A DNA stretch of 64,000 bases. Source: Mesorhizobium sp. AR10 (GTDB lineage Bacteria > Pseudomonadota > Alphaproteobacteria > Rhizobiales > Rhizobiaceae). The notes below the pieces were generated by a model. That model ran no database searches, had not been told where the DNA came from, and saw nothing but the letters and a program-made list of their open reading frames with translations. Shown piece by piece: positions 41,380 to 50,858 of this stretch. The translations under genes were made by a program, and so were the position numbers. The DNA lies in contig NZ_CP080524.1 in assembly GCF_024746795.1 (NCBI RefSeq), forward strand, positions 3,450,001 to 3,514,000, given 5' to 3'. How positions within the stretch are numbered: position 1 is the first letter of the stretch; each line of letters opens with the position of its first letter.

Positions 41380-43805
41380 AGCGGCTCATCCCTCTGCACG
41401 ATCGCCTGAAAGCGGTCGCCGAAGATTTCGATCTCGATTGCAGTACCCGGCTCAGCGAGGTCGGCGCGCAGCATGCCGAGCGCAATCGATTTGTCGATGC
41501 GATGACCCCAGCCGCCTGATGTCGTTTCGCCGACGATCTTGCCGTCATGCCACAGCGTCGACACGGAAGGGGCGTCGCAGTCGCCGGGGTTTTCGACGAC
41601 CAGCGTGACGAAGCGTTTCTTCACGCCTTGCTGTTTTTCGCTCAGCAGTGCCGCCTTGCCACGGAAATCGGGCTTGTCCCATTTGACGAAGCGTTCCAAC
41701 CCGCCCTGCAGGATCGAGTAGTCGGTCGAAAGATCGCCCTTCCAGGTGCGATAGCCTTTTTCGAGCCGCAGCGAATCCAGCGCGTACATGCCGAACGGTT
41801 TCAGGCCTTGCTTTTGCCCGGCTGTCCAGATCGCGTCGAAGACGGCGGCGGTGTCGTCGACCCGGGTGTGGATTTCCCAGCCAAGCTCGCCGGCGAAGGA
41901 AACACGTACCAGCTTGGCCCAGCGGCCGGCGATGCTTGTTTCCTGATGTGTCAGCCACGGCAAGGTGAGGTCGGCGGCGCAGATTTCGGCGAGGATTTTT
42001 CGCGAGTTGGGTCCAGCGAGGATCTGCGTGGAGAATTCTTCCGTGCGGTCGATCAGCTTGAATGCCGCGTCCTTCGGCATGCGCGATTTCAGCCATTCGA
42101 AATCGTGCCACTGCGCCACTGCGGCAGTTATCAGGGTCATCAGGTTCTCGTCGTGGCGCACCACCGACATTTCGGTGACGATGCGTCCCTTGTCGTCGGC
42201 GAAATAGATGAGGCCGATGCGGCCGGGCTTTGGCACCAGACCGGTGACCTGTTGGCTCAGCCATTCGGCGGCGCCCGGACCGTCGAGGTTGAAACGGGAA
42301 AAGCCCGGTAGATCCAGAATGCCGGCGGCGTCACGCACAGCGAGACACTCCTCGCGGACGCGATGCTGCCACGGTCCATCACGGCGGAAGGTCAGTGTGG
42401 ATTCTTCGGAGGTATCGTCGCCTGGTTGCGCGTACCAGGTGGCGCGCTCCCAGCCATTGTAGGCGTCAAACTGGCCGCCGAGCGCCTTGATACGATCGTG
42501 GATCGGCGACAATTTGCGATCGCGTCCCGCCGGCCAGGCGTGGCGCGGGAACTGGATGGCGTATTCGTTGCCGTAGATCTCCATGCCCTTGGCAACGCAA
42601 TAGTCCGGCGCCGAGGCAAAACTGGTGAAGCGGCGCGGGTCGCAGGACCACATGTCCCATTCGGTCTGGCCTTGCGTGACCCATTCGGCCAGCACCTTGC
42701 CGGCGCCACCGCCCTGGGCGATGCCGAAGGTGAAGACGCAGGCCTCGAAGGCATTGGGCACGCCGGGCATCGGGCCGATCAGCGGATTGCCGTCCGGCGT
42801 GTAGGGGATCGGGCCGTTGATGACCTTGGACAGGCCGGCCGTGCCGAGGATCGGCACGCGAGCGACGGCATCGGCCAGATAGTGCTCCAGCCGGTCGAGA
42901 TCGTCTGGGAATAACTGGAAGGAAAAATCCTCTGGCATCGGATCGTTGTGGCCCACCCAATGCGCGCGGCAATTGCGCTCATAGGGGCCGAGATTCATGC
43001 CGTTCTTTTCCTGGCGCAAATAGTAGGAGGTGTCGACATCGCGCAGCAGCGGCAGCTTCTTGCCCCGCTCCTTCGACCAAGCGGCCAGTTCGGGGATTTC
43101 CTCGAACAGAATGTACTGATGGCTCATTACCATCATCGGCACGTCGCGGCCGAACATCCTGCCGACTTCGGCGGCGCGGTAGCCGGCGGCGTTGATGACG
43201 ATCTCGCAGCGGATCTCGCCCTGTGCTGTTTCGACCACCCATTCGTCCCTGTCGCGGCGCACACCGGTGACCGGGCAGAAGCGGATGATCTTGGCGCCCA
43301 TGTCGCGCGCGCCCTTGGCCAGAGCCTGGGTCAATTGGGCCGGGTCGATGTCGCCGTCGCTCGGATCGTAAAGCGCGCCCTTCAGTTCATGCGTTTCGAT
43401 GAAGGGGTAGCGGCGCTTGATCTCGTCGAGCCCGACCACGTCGATATCCATGCCCTGATAGCGGCCCATGCCCTTGGCGCGCTGGAACTCCTGCATGCGC
43501 TCTGCCGTATGGGCGAGCCTGAGCGAACCGGTGACATGGTAGTTCATGGGATAGTCGACCGCGTCGGCGAGCCCGCGATAGAGCTCCGTCGAATAGCGCT
43601 GCATGTTCATTAGCGACCACGACGAGGAGAAGGTCGGCACGTTGCCGGCGGCATGCCATGTCGAGCCGGAGGTCAGTTCGTTCTTTTCCAGGAGCACGCA
43701 ATCGGTCCAGCCCGCCTTGGCCAGATGATAGAGCGAGGAGGTGCCGACGGCACCGCCTCCGATGATCACCACGCGTGCCGTGGTCGGCAAACCGGCCATA
43801 TTCAA
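41346..43805 (-). CDS. FAD-dependent dimethylglycine/sarcosine dehydrogenase-like protein with GcvT domain (2)
   Basis: An 819-residue paralogue of the product at 36822-39272, with the same architecture: GGGAVG (16-21), TSGSTWHAAGN (His51 for FAD attachment), then a C-terminal GcvT domain (LAVRDAAGILDLPGFSRF, ELGWEIHTRVDD, DSLRLEKGYRTW). It is the first enzyme gene of the operon, directly downstream of the XRE-cupin regulator (9 bases apart). The two copies have different substrate-cap regions, so they probably demethylate different compounds or act in series. ATG at 43799 is an alternative start. Confidence 0.9.
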   Translation of the reverse strand: MNMAGLPTTARVVIIGGGAVGTSSLYHLAKAGWTDCVLLEKNELTSGSTWHAAGNVPTFSSSWSLMNMQRYSTELYRGLADAVDYPMNYHVTGSLRLAHTAERMQEFQRAKGMGRYQGMDIDVVGLDEIKRRYPFIETHELKGALYDPSDGDIDPAQLTQALAKGARDMGAKIIRFCPVTGVRRDRDEWVVETAQGEIRCEIVINAAGYRAAEVGRMFGRDVPMMVMSHQYILFEEIPELAAWSKERGKKLPLLRDVDTSYYLRQEKNGMNLGPYERNCRAHWVGHNDPMPEDFSFQLFPDDLDRLEHYLADAVARVPILGTAGLSKVINGPIPYTPDGNPLIGPMPGVPNAFEACVFTFGIAQGGGAGKVLAEWVTQGQTEWDMWSCDPRRFTSFASAPDYCVAKGMEIYGNEYAIQFPRHAWPAGRDRKLSPIHDRIKALGGQFDAYNGWERATWYAQPGDDTSEESTLTFRRDGPWQHRVREECLAVRDAAGILDLPGFSRFNLDGPGAAEWLSQQVTGLVPKPGRIGLIYFADDKGRIVTEMSVVRHDENLMTLITAAVAQWHDFEWLKSRMPKDAAFKLIDRTEEFSTQILAGPNSRKILAEICAADLTLPWLTHQETSIAGRWAKLVRVSFAGELGWEIHTRVDDTAAVFDAIWTAGQKQGLKPFGMYALDSLRLEKGYRTWKGDLSTDYSILQGGLERFVKWDKPDFRGKAALLSEKQQGVKKRFVTLVVENPGDCDAPSVSTLWHDGKIVGETTSGGWGHRIDKSIALGMLRADLAEPGTAIEIEIFGDRFQAIVQRDEPLWDPKNERLRA

Positions 43806-43814
43806 ATCCCTCGT

Positions 43815-44408
43815 TCAATAGACAGGCGGCGAAACCACCCAGATGATCACTGCCGGCTCGGCGCCGGGATTACGCCAGCGATACGGCTTGCGCTCGAAGC
43901 GAAAGGAGTCGCCTTCGACAAGCCGGTGCCAGACGCCTGCTATCTCGATCTCGAAAATGCCTGATGCGATATAGCCGGCCTCCTCGGTCGGCCGCAGCTG
44001 CTCGGTCTTCAGTTCCGCACCCGGCGCGAAGATCGAGCGCACCATCTCGAAACTACCGCCGAGATCGGGCGACAGAAGCTCCTCCACCAGGCCGGTTTCG
44101 CTTGTGCCAAGCGTGCGGCGCCTGCCGGCGCGCACAACCACGCCGCGCTCGTTCTCAACCGGCACATCGTGGCTGAAGAACAGGCTGAGCGGCACGCCGA
44201 ACAGTTCGGCAAAGGCCCGGAGGTCGCTCAGCGACGGAATCGACAGGCCGCGCTCGACCTGGCTGACCCAGCCGACGGAGCGCCCAAGCGTCAGGCCGAT
44301 CTCGGCAAGCGTCAGCCCGCGCGCCTTGCGCAGCGCCCTGATATCACCGGCCAGCAGCCGTTCGCCGTTTTCCTGCTCCGATCTGGCAGCGATTGAGGGC
44401 AAAGCCAT
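43815..44408 (-). CDS. XRE-type HTH regulator with C-terminal cupin domain
   Basis: A 197-residue regulator. An N-terminal HTH (ALRKARGLTLAEIGLTLGRSVGWVSQVERG, about 24-53) is followed by a small beta-barrel cupin (about 115-195, EEAGYIASGIFEIEIAGVWH), which usually binds the inducing metabolite. It is the first gene of the minus-strand demethylation operon. Two 25-bp inverted repeats lie just upstream and are its likely operators. The ATG at 44408 is chosen; the longer frame reaches 44612 but crosses both operator sites. Confidence 0.88.
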   Translation of the reverse strand: MALPSIAARSEQENGERLLAGDIRALRKARGLTLAEIGLTLGRSVGWVSQVERGLSIPSLSDLRAFAELFGVPLSLFFSHDVPVENERGVVVRAGRRRTLGTSETGLVEELLSPDLGGSFEMVRSIFAPGAELKTEQLRPTEEAGYIASGIFEIEIAGVWHRLVEGDSFRFERKPYRWRNPGAEPAVIIWVVSPPVY

Positions 44409-44415
44409 TCTCTTG

Positions 44416-44479
44416 ATGAAAAATTCCGGACAAATTTCATGAGAGGTCAAGCTCATGAAAAAATCAAGAGGATTTTCAT
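44416..44479. promoter_or_regulatory. Two 25-bp inverted repeats, probable operators of the XRE-cupin regulator
   Basis: Site 1 (44416-44440) and site 2 (44455-44479) are both 25 bases long, begin ATGAAAAA and end TTTCAT, with starts 39 bases apart. Site 2 arms are ATGAAAAAATC and GGATTTTCAT; site 1 arms are ATGAAAAATT and AAATTTCAT. The match in length, arm sequence and position upstream of the operon's regulator gene suggests autoregulation and control of the demethylation operon, and perhaps of the divergent nitroreductase. Confidence 0.7.
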
Positions 44480-44678
44480 GAAACCACAAGATTTGCTTGC
44501 GCCATTTTGACGGTTCATGCAAAGGCTCGGCCACGAACGGCGAGTGGGAACGTCCGGTCGGAGCGAGATAGAGCGCCGCGCGACCCAATGGACGCGCAAG
44601 AGCGTCTATCACTTTAGAATCTGCGCATGATCCTCGAAAACGAACAGGGTTTCCGGGTCATGCGCAAAGGGACGGCCC

Positions 44679-45383
44679 ATGCTGGAAGACAACACCGGGA
44701 TTGCTGACGATGCGGCGATCGTCGACGAGGCGATCATATCGCGCCGTTCGGTACGGGCCTTCCTGCCCGACATGGTCGACGACGACACGATCCGCGCCAT
44801 TCTGGCCGTTGCCGCCCGCGCGCCATCGGGCACCAATATGCAGCCATGGCGGGTCTATGTGACCAAGGGCGAGATCAAACAGCAGATCACCGACGCCATC
44901 CTCAATTCCGGCATCCGCGCCGAAAAGGCCAATTGGGACGAGTACCGCTACTATCCGACCCAGTTCTTCGAGCCCTATCTGACGCGGCGACGCGCCAACG
45001 GTTTCGGGCTCTACGGCGCGCTCGGCATCGGCCGCCGCGAGGTCGACAGGATGCGCGCCCAGCACGACCGCAACTTCGTCTTCTTCGACGCGCCGGTCGG
45101 CATGATCTTCACTATCGACCGACGGTTGAACCAGGGCTCATGGATCGACTACGGCATGTTCCTGCAAAACATCATGGTGGCAGCGCGGGGCAGGGGTCTG
45201 CACACCTGTCCGCAAGCGGCCTTCGCGCCCTATCACCGGCAGATCAGGCCGGTGCTCAACATTCCAGACGAAGAGATCGTCGTTTGTGGCATGGCGCTCG
45301 GCCACGAAGATACATCCAAGCCCGAGAACGACTTCCGCACCGACCGTGTGCCGCTGGAAGAATGGGTGACGTTCAGCGAGTAA
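44679..45383 (+). CDS. Nitroreductase-family flavoprotein
   Basis: A 234-residue FMN-dependent oxidoreductase with the SRRSVRAF phosphate-binding motif, RAPSGTNMQPW and the C-terminal flavin-binding CGMALGHED. It is a nitroreductase- or BluB-like fold member. BluB, which makes the lower ligand of B12, is a related family; the pattern here looks like a general nitroreductase. It diverges from the XRE-cupin regulator gene and converges with the MFS exporter. Confidence 0.85.
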   Translation: MLEDNTGIADDAAIVDEAIISRRSVRAFLPDMVDDDTIRAILAVAARAPSGTNMQPWRVYVTKGEIKQQITDAILNSGIRAEKANWDEYRYYPTQFFEPYLTRRRANGFGLYGALGIGRREVDRMRAQHDRNFVFFDAPVGMIFTIDRRLNQGSWIDYGMFLQNIMVAARGRGLHTCPQAAFAPYHRQIRPVLNIPDEEIVVCGMALGHEDTSKPENDFRTDRVPLEEWVTFSE

Positions 45384-45404
45384 TGCCACTGCCGTCCGGC
45401 CGGG

Positions 45405-46847
45405 CTATTCCGAGGTCATCGCCGATCCATGGCCGCTGACGTGGGCGCCATCCTGCGGCGTCAGCCGGAGATAGGCGAACAGCGCGCATAGCGTGATGAC
45501 GCCTTCGAGGACGAACAGGACCCGGAAGTCGTTGATGCTGGCATGGCCACCACCAGCCAGAAGCGACAGGGCTGCCGCGGCCAGGCCGACGCTGATCGCC
45601 ACCCCAAGCTGCCACAATATGTAATAGAGCGCGCTGAAGCGGGCGAGCTGCTCGGATGCAATGTCCGAGTAGGCGAGATTGCCGGTCGAAGCCCATTGCG
45701 CCGAGCGGAAGACGCCGAAGACGAAGATGTAGGTCAACACGATCCAGACCGGGGTGGTTGCCTGCATCAGGGCAAAGCCCGCCACCAGGCAAGCAACGAT
45801 GGGCGTGTTGAAGACCAGCACGCCGCGGAAGCCAAAGCGGTTGAGAACGCGCGGCATGAAGAAACGCATCAGCACCGATCCGACTGCTGCGACGAAGGTC
45901 AGCGATCCTGCTTGTACCGCGCTCATGCCGAAGCCGAGCTGGAACATCAGCGGCAGCAGGAAGACGACCGAGCTCAAGCCGATCGTGTCCAGTCCGCCAC
46001 CGGTCAGGAAGCTGATGCGAAAGGTGCGAATCCGCAGCAGCTTGAGATCGAGCAGCGGATTGCGGACGCGCAGGCAGTAGAATGAAGCGACGGCGAGGAG
46101 CGCGATTGCCAGCCCGAGTTGCATGGCGATCATGCTGCCGGCGGCATCTTTCGCAGCGAGCGAATCCATGCCGAAGACGAGCAGTGCCATGCCGCTGCCG
46201 ACAAGGGCGAAGCCCGGAAAATCGAATGACGTGCGAACTGCCTTCGTTGCCGACGGAAACAGCGAAGCGGCAAGAAATGCGGCGATGAGCGCGAACGGCA
46301 CGTTGATGAAAAAAATCCAGCGCCAGGAGATGTAGGTGGTCAGCGCGCCGCCGACGAGCGGGCCAACCAAGGGGCCGGACTGACCGGCCAGCGAGATGTA
46401 CATATTGATCTTCAGCGTGCGGTTGCGTGGAAAGCTCTGCAGGATCACGACCTGGCCGAGCGTGCCCATCAGCGCGCCACCGAACCCCTGCAGCGCGCGT
46501 GCCCCGACCAGCATCCCGATGTCGCTCGATAGCCCGCAGAGCGCCGAGGCCGCGGCGAAGACGAGCAAGGCAAAGCAGTAGACGTTGCGCAGGCCGAAGC
46601 GGTCCGCAGCCCAGCCGCCGACCGGCATGGAGATTATCAGGCTGGCGACATAGACGGTGATCAGCAGGCCGAGCTGGCTGGGCGGGCGGGCGAGGCTTTC
46701 GCTGATGCCGGGAAGTGCCGTGACCACGACATTCTGGTCGAGGCTGGTCATGAAGACGCCGCAGGCGACCGTCACCGGCAACAGCAGCGATACGTCGCCC
46801 GCCATGCCAATGCGGGTGGGAGCCGTCGCCGAAGTCTCTGCGGTCAT
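45405..46847 (-). CDS. DHA2-family MFS drug exporter (EmrB/QacA type)
   Basis: A 480-residue antiporter with 14 predicted helices. The motif GWAADRFGLRNVY is MFS loop 2-3, and GPLVGPLVGGALTTYISWRWIF is the antiporter motif C region. The N-terminus (LLLPVTVACGVFMTSLDQNVVVTALP) is typical of EmrB. It probably extrudes hydrophobic toxic compounds. No EmrA-type adaptor is adjacent. It ends 22 bases from the convergent nitroreductase gene. Confidence 0.9.
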   Translation of the reverse strand: MTAETSATAPTRIGMAGDVSLLLPVTVACGVFMTSLDQNVVVTALPGISESLARPPSQLGLLITVYVASLIISMPVGGWAADRFGLRNVYCFALLVFAAASALCGLSSDIGMLVGARALQGFGGALMGTLGQVVILQSFPRNRTLKINMYISLAGQSGPLVGPLVGGALTTYISWRWIFFINVPFALIAAFLAASLFPSATKAVRTSFDFPGFALVGSGMALLVFGMDSLAAKDAAGSMIAMQLGLAIALLAVASFYCLRVRNPLLDLKLLRIRTFRISFLTGGGLDTIGLSSVVFLLPLMFQLGFGMSAVQAGSLTFVAAVGSVLMRFFMPRVLNRFGFRGVLVFNTPIVACLVAGFALMQATTPVWIVLTYIFVFGVFRSAQWASTGNLAYSDIASEQLARFSALYYILWQLGVAISVGLAAAALSLLAGGGHASINDFRVLFVLEGVITLCALFAYLRLTPQDGAHVSGHGSAMTSE

Positions 46848-46981
46848 GGAAGGGTGCGGTCGTGCTGGTTGCCTGAAGGACTATGCGTTGAGCATAGGCC
46901 CGTGATTCCTAACGTATCACCGCCACAGGCCGGGCACTCAAGCGGCAGATCGACCGGTCTGTAGGGCCAACCGGCTTTCGG

Positions 46982-47569
46982 CTACTGTACCTCGTAGCCG
47001 ACTTCCTCGCTCGCATGGCAGAGCGCTTTCCAGAACGAACGTGCAAACGAGCGGAACACGTAGATGTCGAACTGGTCGGCGTCGGTACGCTGGATTTGCG
47101 CGAAGATGTCGTGATGGGTGGTCGAGCGACCAGCCCCGATCGGAAAGGCCGGTAGCGCGAAGTCGATGGCGAAGAATTTCGCCAGTACCCATTCGGCCTT
47201 TGGTCCGGCGATGCGGATTGCGGTGCGTCCATGCGACAGGTCGGTGATCGTGCCGATGGCCGGGGTGACGACTTTGGCGAAGGCCGAGGCCAGGCCTTCT
47301 GCCTCATCGACCACGGTGAATTTCCCCGGTGCAAAGCCGAACACCGACCTGACGCTGTCGGTGCTGCCGCCGCCGGCGCCGTCGGGCAGAGTGAGGCCGG
47401 TAACGGTGCGGATGCCGGCCATCAGCTTCTTCTCTTCGCCCGACCATGCGGCGAGCTGCAGGATCGACCCCGGCCTGGTTTCGGAGAGGATGACTTCGAC
47501 GCCGTGCTCGAAATTGCCATGCGAGCCTGCCTGCAACGCGGGCTCCAGCGGTGATTGGCGCTCAACCAT
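46982..47569 (-). CDS. soxG: Sarcosine oxidase gamma subunit
   Basis: A 195-residue subunit of heterotetrameric sarcosine oxidase. Family features are IGTITDLSHGRTAIRIAGPKAEWVLAK and a C-terminal DIYVFRSFARSFWKAL, resembling a YgfZ/GcvT-like small fold. It is fourth in the operon soxB-soxD-soxA-soxG and overlaps soxA by 8 bases. The ATG at 47569 (MVERQSPLEPAL) fits the family; a longer frame upstream is antisense-like. Confidence 0.93.
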   Translation of the reverse strand: MVERQSPLEPALQAGSHGNFEHGVEVILSETRPGSILQLAAWSGEEKKLMAGIRTVTGLTLPDGAGGGSTDSVRSVFGFAPGKFTVVDEAEGLASAFAKVVTPAIGTITDLSHGRTAIRIAGPKAEWVLAKFFAIDFALPAFPIGAGRSTTHHDIFAQIQRTDADQFDIYVFRSFARSFWKALCHASEEVGYEVQ

Positions 47570-50555
47570 GCATGCGGCTCCCGTCCGGATCGAAGAAGTG
47601 GTTGGAGACGATCTCGACCGGCCCGAAACGCTTGCGCAGGGGGTCGGAGACATAGGCGCGCGTGCCGTGCCGTGCCTTGCCGCCCTCGACCAGCGCCAGT
47701 GCAATGTGCTTGCCGAGCGCCGGCGAATAGCAGCAGGCGGTGATGTGGCCAAGGGAGCCATGCGGATTGGCTTCATCAAGCTCCTCGACGATATGCGCGC
47801 CGCCGTTGAGCGGCCGGTTGTCGAGCGCAATCAGGCCGACGAGTTGCAGGCGATCGGAAGCAATCAAGCCTTCGCGATCCATCATGGCCGAGCCGATGAA
47901 GGGCTTCTTCTTGGACAGCATCCAGTCAAGATGCAGGTCGCGCGCCGTGGTACGGCCGTCGATCTCGGCGCCGGTGACATGACCTTTCTCGATGCGCATC
48001 GTGCCCAGCGCTTCCAGCCCATAAGTGACCAGGCCGAACGGCTTGCCGGCCTTGACCAGCGCTTCCCAGACATGGGTGCCGTAGCCGGCACCGGAATAGA
48101 CCTCGAAGGCCATTTCGCCGGAGAAGGAAAGCCGGCAGATCATCACCGGCACACCCGATATCTGGCCGCGCACGAGACCCATGAAAGGCAGTGCAGCGTT
48201 GTCGACGGCCGTACCGGTGACGCAAGCGGCCAGAATTGCCCTTGCCTTGGGTCCGCCGATCGCGGCGCCCGCCCATTCGTCGGTCACCGAGGTGACATGC
48301 ACCTTCAGCTCCGGCCAGATGACGTCGAGGAAATACTCCAGATGCTGCATCACCTTGCCGGCATTGGCCGTGGTGGTGGTCATCAGAAAATCCTGCTCGC
48401 CGAGCCGCCAGGTGGTGCCGTCGTCGAAGGCGAGGCCGTCGTCGCGCAGCATCAGCCCGTAGCGCGCCTTGCCGACGGCGAGCGTCGAGAACATGTTGGT
48501 GTAGACCCGGTCGAGAAACTCCTCCGCGTCCGGACCCTGCACGGCGATCTTACCCAATGTCGAGACATCTACGATGCCGGCGCTCTCGCGGGTCGCCTTG
48601 GCTTCGCGCACATAGGCCTGTTCAATTGTCTCGCCTGAAAGCCCGTAGATCATCGGGCGATACCAGAGGCCGGCCGAATACATGGTTGCACCGTTGGCAA
48701 CGTGCCAGTCATGCATCGGCGTCAGCCGCTCGGGCTTCAGGTCGCCGAAGCGCTCTGCCGCCAGCGAGCCGATCGACACCGCCGAAAAGGGCGGACGAAA
48801 GCGCGTCGTGCCGACTTCCGGGATCGGTTTGCCCAGCGCTTCGGCCATGATGGCGAGGCCAGGTATGTTGGAGCTCTTGCCCTGGTCGGTCGCCATGCCG
48901 AGCGTGGTGTAGCGCTTGAGATGCTCGACCGAGACAAAGCCTTCGCGATGCGCCAGCCGCACGTCCTCTGATGTCACATCGTGCTGGAAATCGACGAAGC
49001 TTTTGCCTTTGGCCTTGATCTCGAACACCGGCGCCGGATCGGGGTCGCAGGGTGCGGCTTCGACAACCGGCAAGGCCGAGGGTGTTCCTGTCCCACCCGC
49101 TGCCGAAAGACCGGCGGCGCGGCCTTCGGCGATGGCTTCGCTGGTCGAAAAACTGCCGGTGAAGGCGCCAGCGCCGATCCATTTCTGTGTCGGCTTGGGC
49201 GGCAGGAAGGCCTGGCGGTCAGCATTCCATTCCGCCTTGGCGCCGGCCTGGCTGGCCAGATGGATTGTCGGCGACCAGCCTCCCGACATCAGCAGGCAGT
49301 CGGCATGGATGCTGCGCGCCTCGCCGCTGAGCGCGCCATTGATCATGTCGAAGCGCTGCACCTTGATGCCGGACAGCGCCTTGCCGCCCTCGGTGGCGAC
49401 CACGGCGTGGCCGGAGAAAATCTCTGCTTCGGCCTCAGTGGCCAGCTTGCGCATCTCGCTCGAAAGCGCCGGGCGGACGTCGACAATGGCGACGACCGCG
49501 GCTCCCGCGTGCTTGAGCGCAAGGGCGGAACGATAGGCGCTGTCATTGTTGGTGAAGAGCGCGATCCTGTCGCCTGGCAGCACGCCATACTCGTTGGCAT
49601 AGCGTTCGCCGGCATGCGCCAGCATGACACCCGGCCGGTCATTGCCCGGAAACACCAGCGGCCGCTCGAAGGAACCGGTGGCCAGCACCACGGATCGGGC
49701 GCGAATGGCCCAGTAGCGATGGCGCGGTTCGCCCTTGCCGGGGGTCTCCTTGTGGTCAGTGACCCGTTCAAGCGCGGCAAGCGTGTTGCCGTCGTAGTAG
49801 CCCCAGACCGTGGTGCGCGGCAGCAGACGAATATTGTCATAGCCTTCAAGCTGGCCGACGGCCCGCGCTGCCCAATCGGCAGCCGGCATGCCGTCGATCG
49901 TCTCGGCCGACCAGTTGGCGGAGCCGCCGAAATTCGGTTCGAGCTCGGCGAGGATGACGCGCGCACCCTTATCGGCGGCAGCCTTGGCGGCCATCAGCCC
50001 GGCCGGCCCGGAGCCGACCACCAGCACGTCGCAAAATGCGTTCATGCGCTCGTAGCGCTCGGTGCCGGCAACGGTTCCGGCCTTGCCGAGACCGGCGGCG
50101 CGGCGGATGAAATGCTCGCAGAACATCCAGAAACGCGTGCCCTTCAGCGGGCCGAATACCGGTCCCATGAAGGTCTTGTAGTAGAAGCCGGCCGACAGCA
50201 GCTTGCCGCCGAGCTGGTTGACGGCGTTGACATCCCAGGCGAGTGAGGGAAATCGGTTCTGGCTGACGGCGGTCAGCCCGTCATAGATCTCGACCATGGT
50301 TGCGGCGATGTTGGGCTCGCGAACCTCGCCCCGCAGCACGGTCACCAACGCATTCGGCTCCTCGACGCCGGCGGTCAGCACGCCGCGCGGGCGGTGATAT
50401 TTGAACGAGCGCCCGAACAGGGTGACGCCATTGGCCAGCAGCGCCGAAGCCAGCGTGTCGCCGGCATGGCCGGTGTAGGGCGCGCCGTCGAAGGTGAAAC
50501 GGATGGTCCGCAGCCGGTCGATGCGGCCGCCGCTCTCGGTGCGACGTGGGCTCAC
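47562..50555 (-). CDS. soxA: Sarcosine oxidase alpha subunit
   Basis: A 997-residue alpha subunit that oxidises sarcosine to glycine with tetrahydrofolate as methylene acceptor. Layout: an N-terminal ferredoxin-like region (FTFDGAPYTGHAGDTLASALLANGV), a NAD(P)/FAD-binding Rossmann domain (VVGSGPAGLMAAKAAADKG), a pyridine-nucleotide-disulfide-like middle and a C-terminal GcvT domain (VDVSTLGKIAVQGPDAEEF, GEMAFEVYSGAG). The start is a GTG at 50555 overlapping the soxD stop (GTGA); the ATG at 50669 would lie inside soxD and is rejected. Confidence 0.95.
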   Translation of the reverse strand: MSPRRTESGGRIDRLRTIRFTFDGAPYTGHAGDTLASALLANGVTLFGRSFKYHRPRGVLTAGVEEPNALVTVLRGEVREPNIAATMVEIYDGLTAVSQNRFPSLAWDVNAVNQLGGKLLSAGFYYKTFMGPVFGPLKGTRFWMFCEHFIRRAAGLGKAGTVAGTERYERMNAFCDVLVVGSGPAGLMAAKAAADKGARVILAELEPNFGGSANWSAETIDGMPAADWAARAVGQLEGYDNIRLLPRTTVWGYYDGNTLAALERVTDHKETPGKGEPRHRYWAIRARSVVLATGSFERPLVFPGNDRPGVMLAHAGERYANEYGVLPGDRIALFTNNDSAYRSALALKHAGAAVVAIVDVRPALSSEMRKLATEAEAEIFSGHAVVATEGGKALSGIKVQRFDMINGALSGEARSIHADCLLMSGGWSPTIHLASQAGAKAEWNADRQAFLPPKPTQKWIGAGAFTGSFSTSEAIAEGRAAGLSAAGGTGTPSALPVVEAAPCDPDPAPVFEIKAKGKSFVDFQHDVTSEDVRLAHREGFVSVEHLKRYTTLGMATDQGKSSNIPGLAIMAEALGKPIPEVGTTRFRPPFSAVSIGSLAAERFGDLKPERLTPMHDWHVANGATMYSAGLWYRPMIYGLSGETIEQAYVREAKATRESAGIVDVSTLGKIAVQGPDAEEFLDRVYTNMFSTLAVGKARYGLMLRDDGLAFDDGTTWRLGEQDFLMTTTTANAGKVMQHLEYFLDVIWPELKVHVTSVTDEWAGAAIGGPKARAILAACVTGTAVDNAALPFMGLVRGQISGVPVMICRLSFSGEMAFEVYSGAGYGTHVWEALVKAGKPFGLVTYGLEALGTMRIEKGHVTGAEIDGRTTARDLHLDWMLSKKKPFIGSAMMDREGLIASDRLQLVGLIALDNRPLNGGAHIVEELDEANPHGSLGHITACCYSPALGKHIALALVEGGKARHGTRAYVSDPLRKRFGPVEIVSNHFFDPDGSRMHG

Positions 50556-50848
50556 GACTTGCCCTCCGCTCTGTGCCGCGTGGCGGATTTGTGATCGCCG
50601 CGCACGGAGGCGACGCTCGAGATCTCGTGCGTCAGCGTGTTGCGCACCACTCTGAGATGGACGCGGCAACCGCCGGAATGCTGCCAGATCTCATTGTGAT
50701 CGCCGGCCGGGTTCAGCCGGTCGTAGACATAGGCGTTCCAGGCGTCGAGGTTCTGCGAGGCGGGGTGCGGACGCTGGCGGTTGCCATCGCCCTGATAGGT
50801 GAACTCGATGACGTCGCGCGGGCCGCAATAGGGGCAAGTGATGAGCAT
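50552..50848 (-). CDS. soxD: Sarcosine oxidase delta subunit
   Basis: A 98-residue zinc-binding subunit. The ligands Cys5 and Cys8 (CPYCG), His57 and Cys61 (HSGGCR) match the Cys-Cys-His-Cys site of known SoxD. The C-terminus (SVRGDHKSATRHRAEGKS) is polar. It lies 10 bases after soxB and overlaps soxA by 4 bases. Confidence 0.95.
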   Translation of the reverse strand: MLITCPYCGPRDVIEFTYQGDGNRQRPHPASQNLDAWNAYVYDRLNPAGDHNEIWQHSGGCRVHLRVVRNTLTHEISSVASVRGDHKSATRHRAEGKS

Positions 50849-50858
50849 TGTATTCTAC

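Noticed and set aside
47562..50669. Start of soxA at the ATG at 50669
   Set aside because: This would lie inside soxD and extend the protein by 38 residues beyond the family start. GTG at 50555, overlapping the soxD stop, fits far better.
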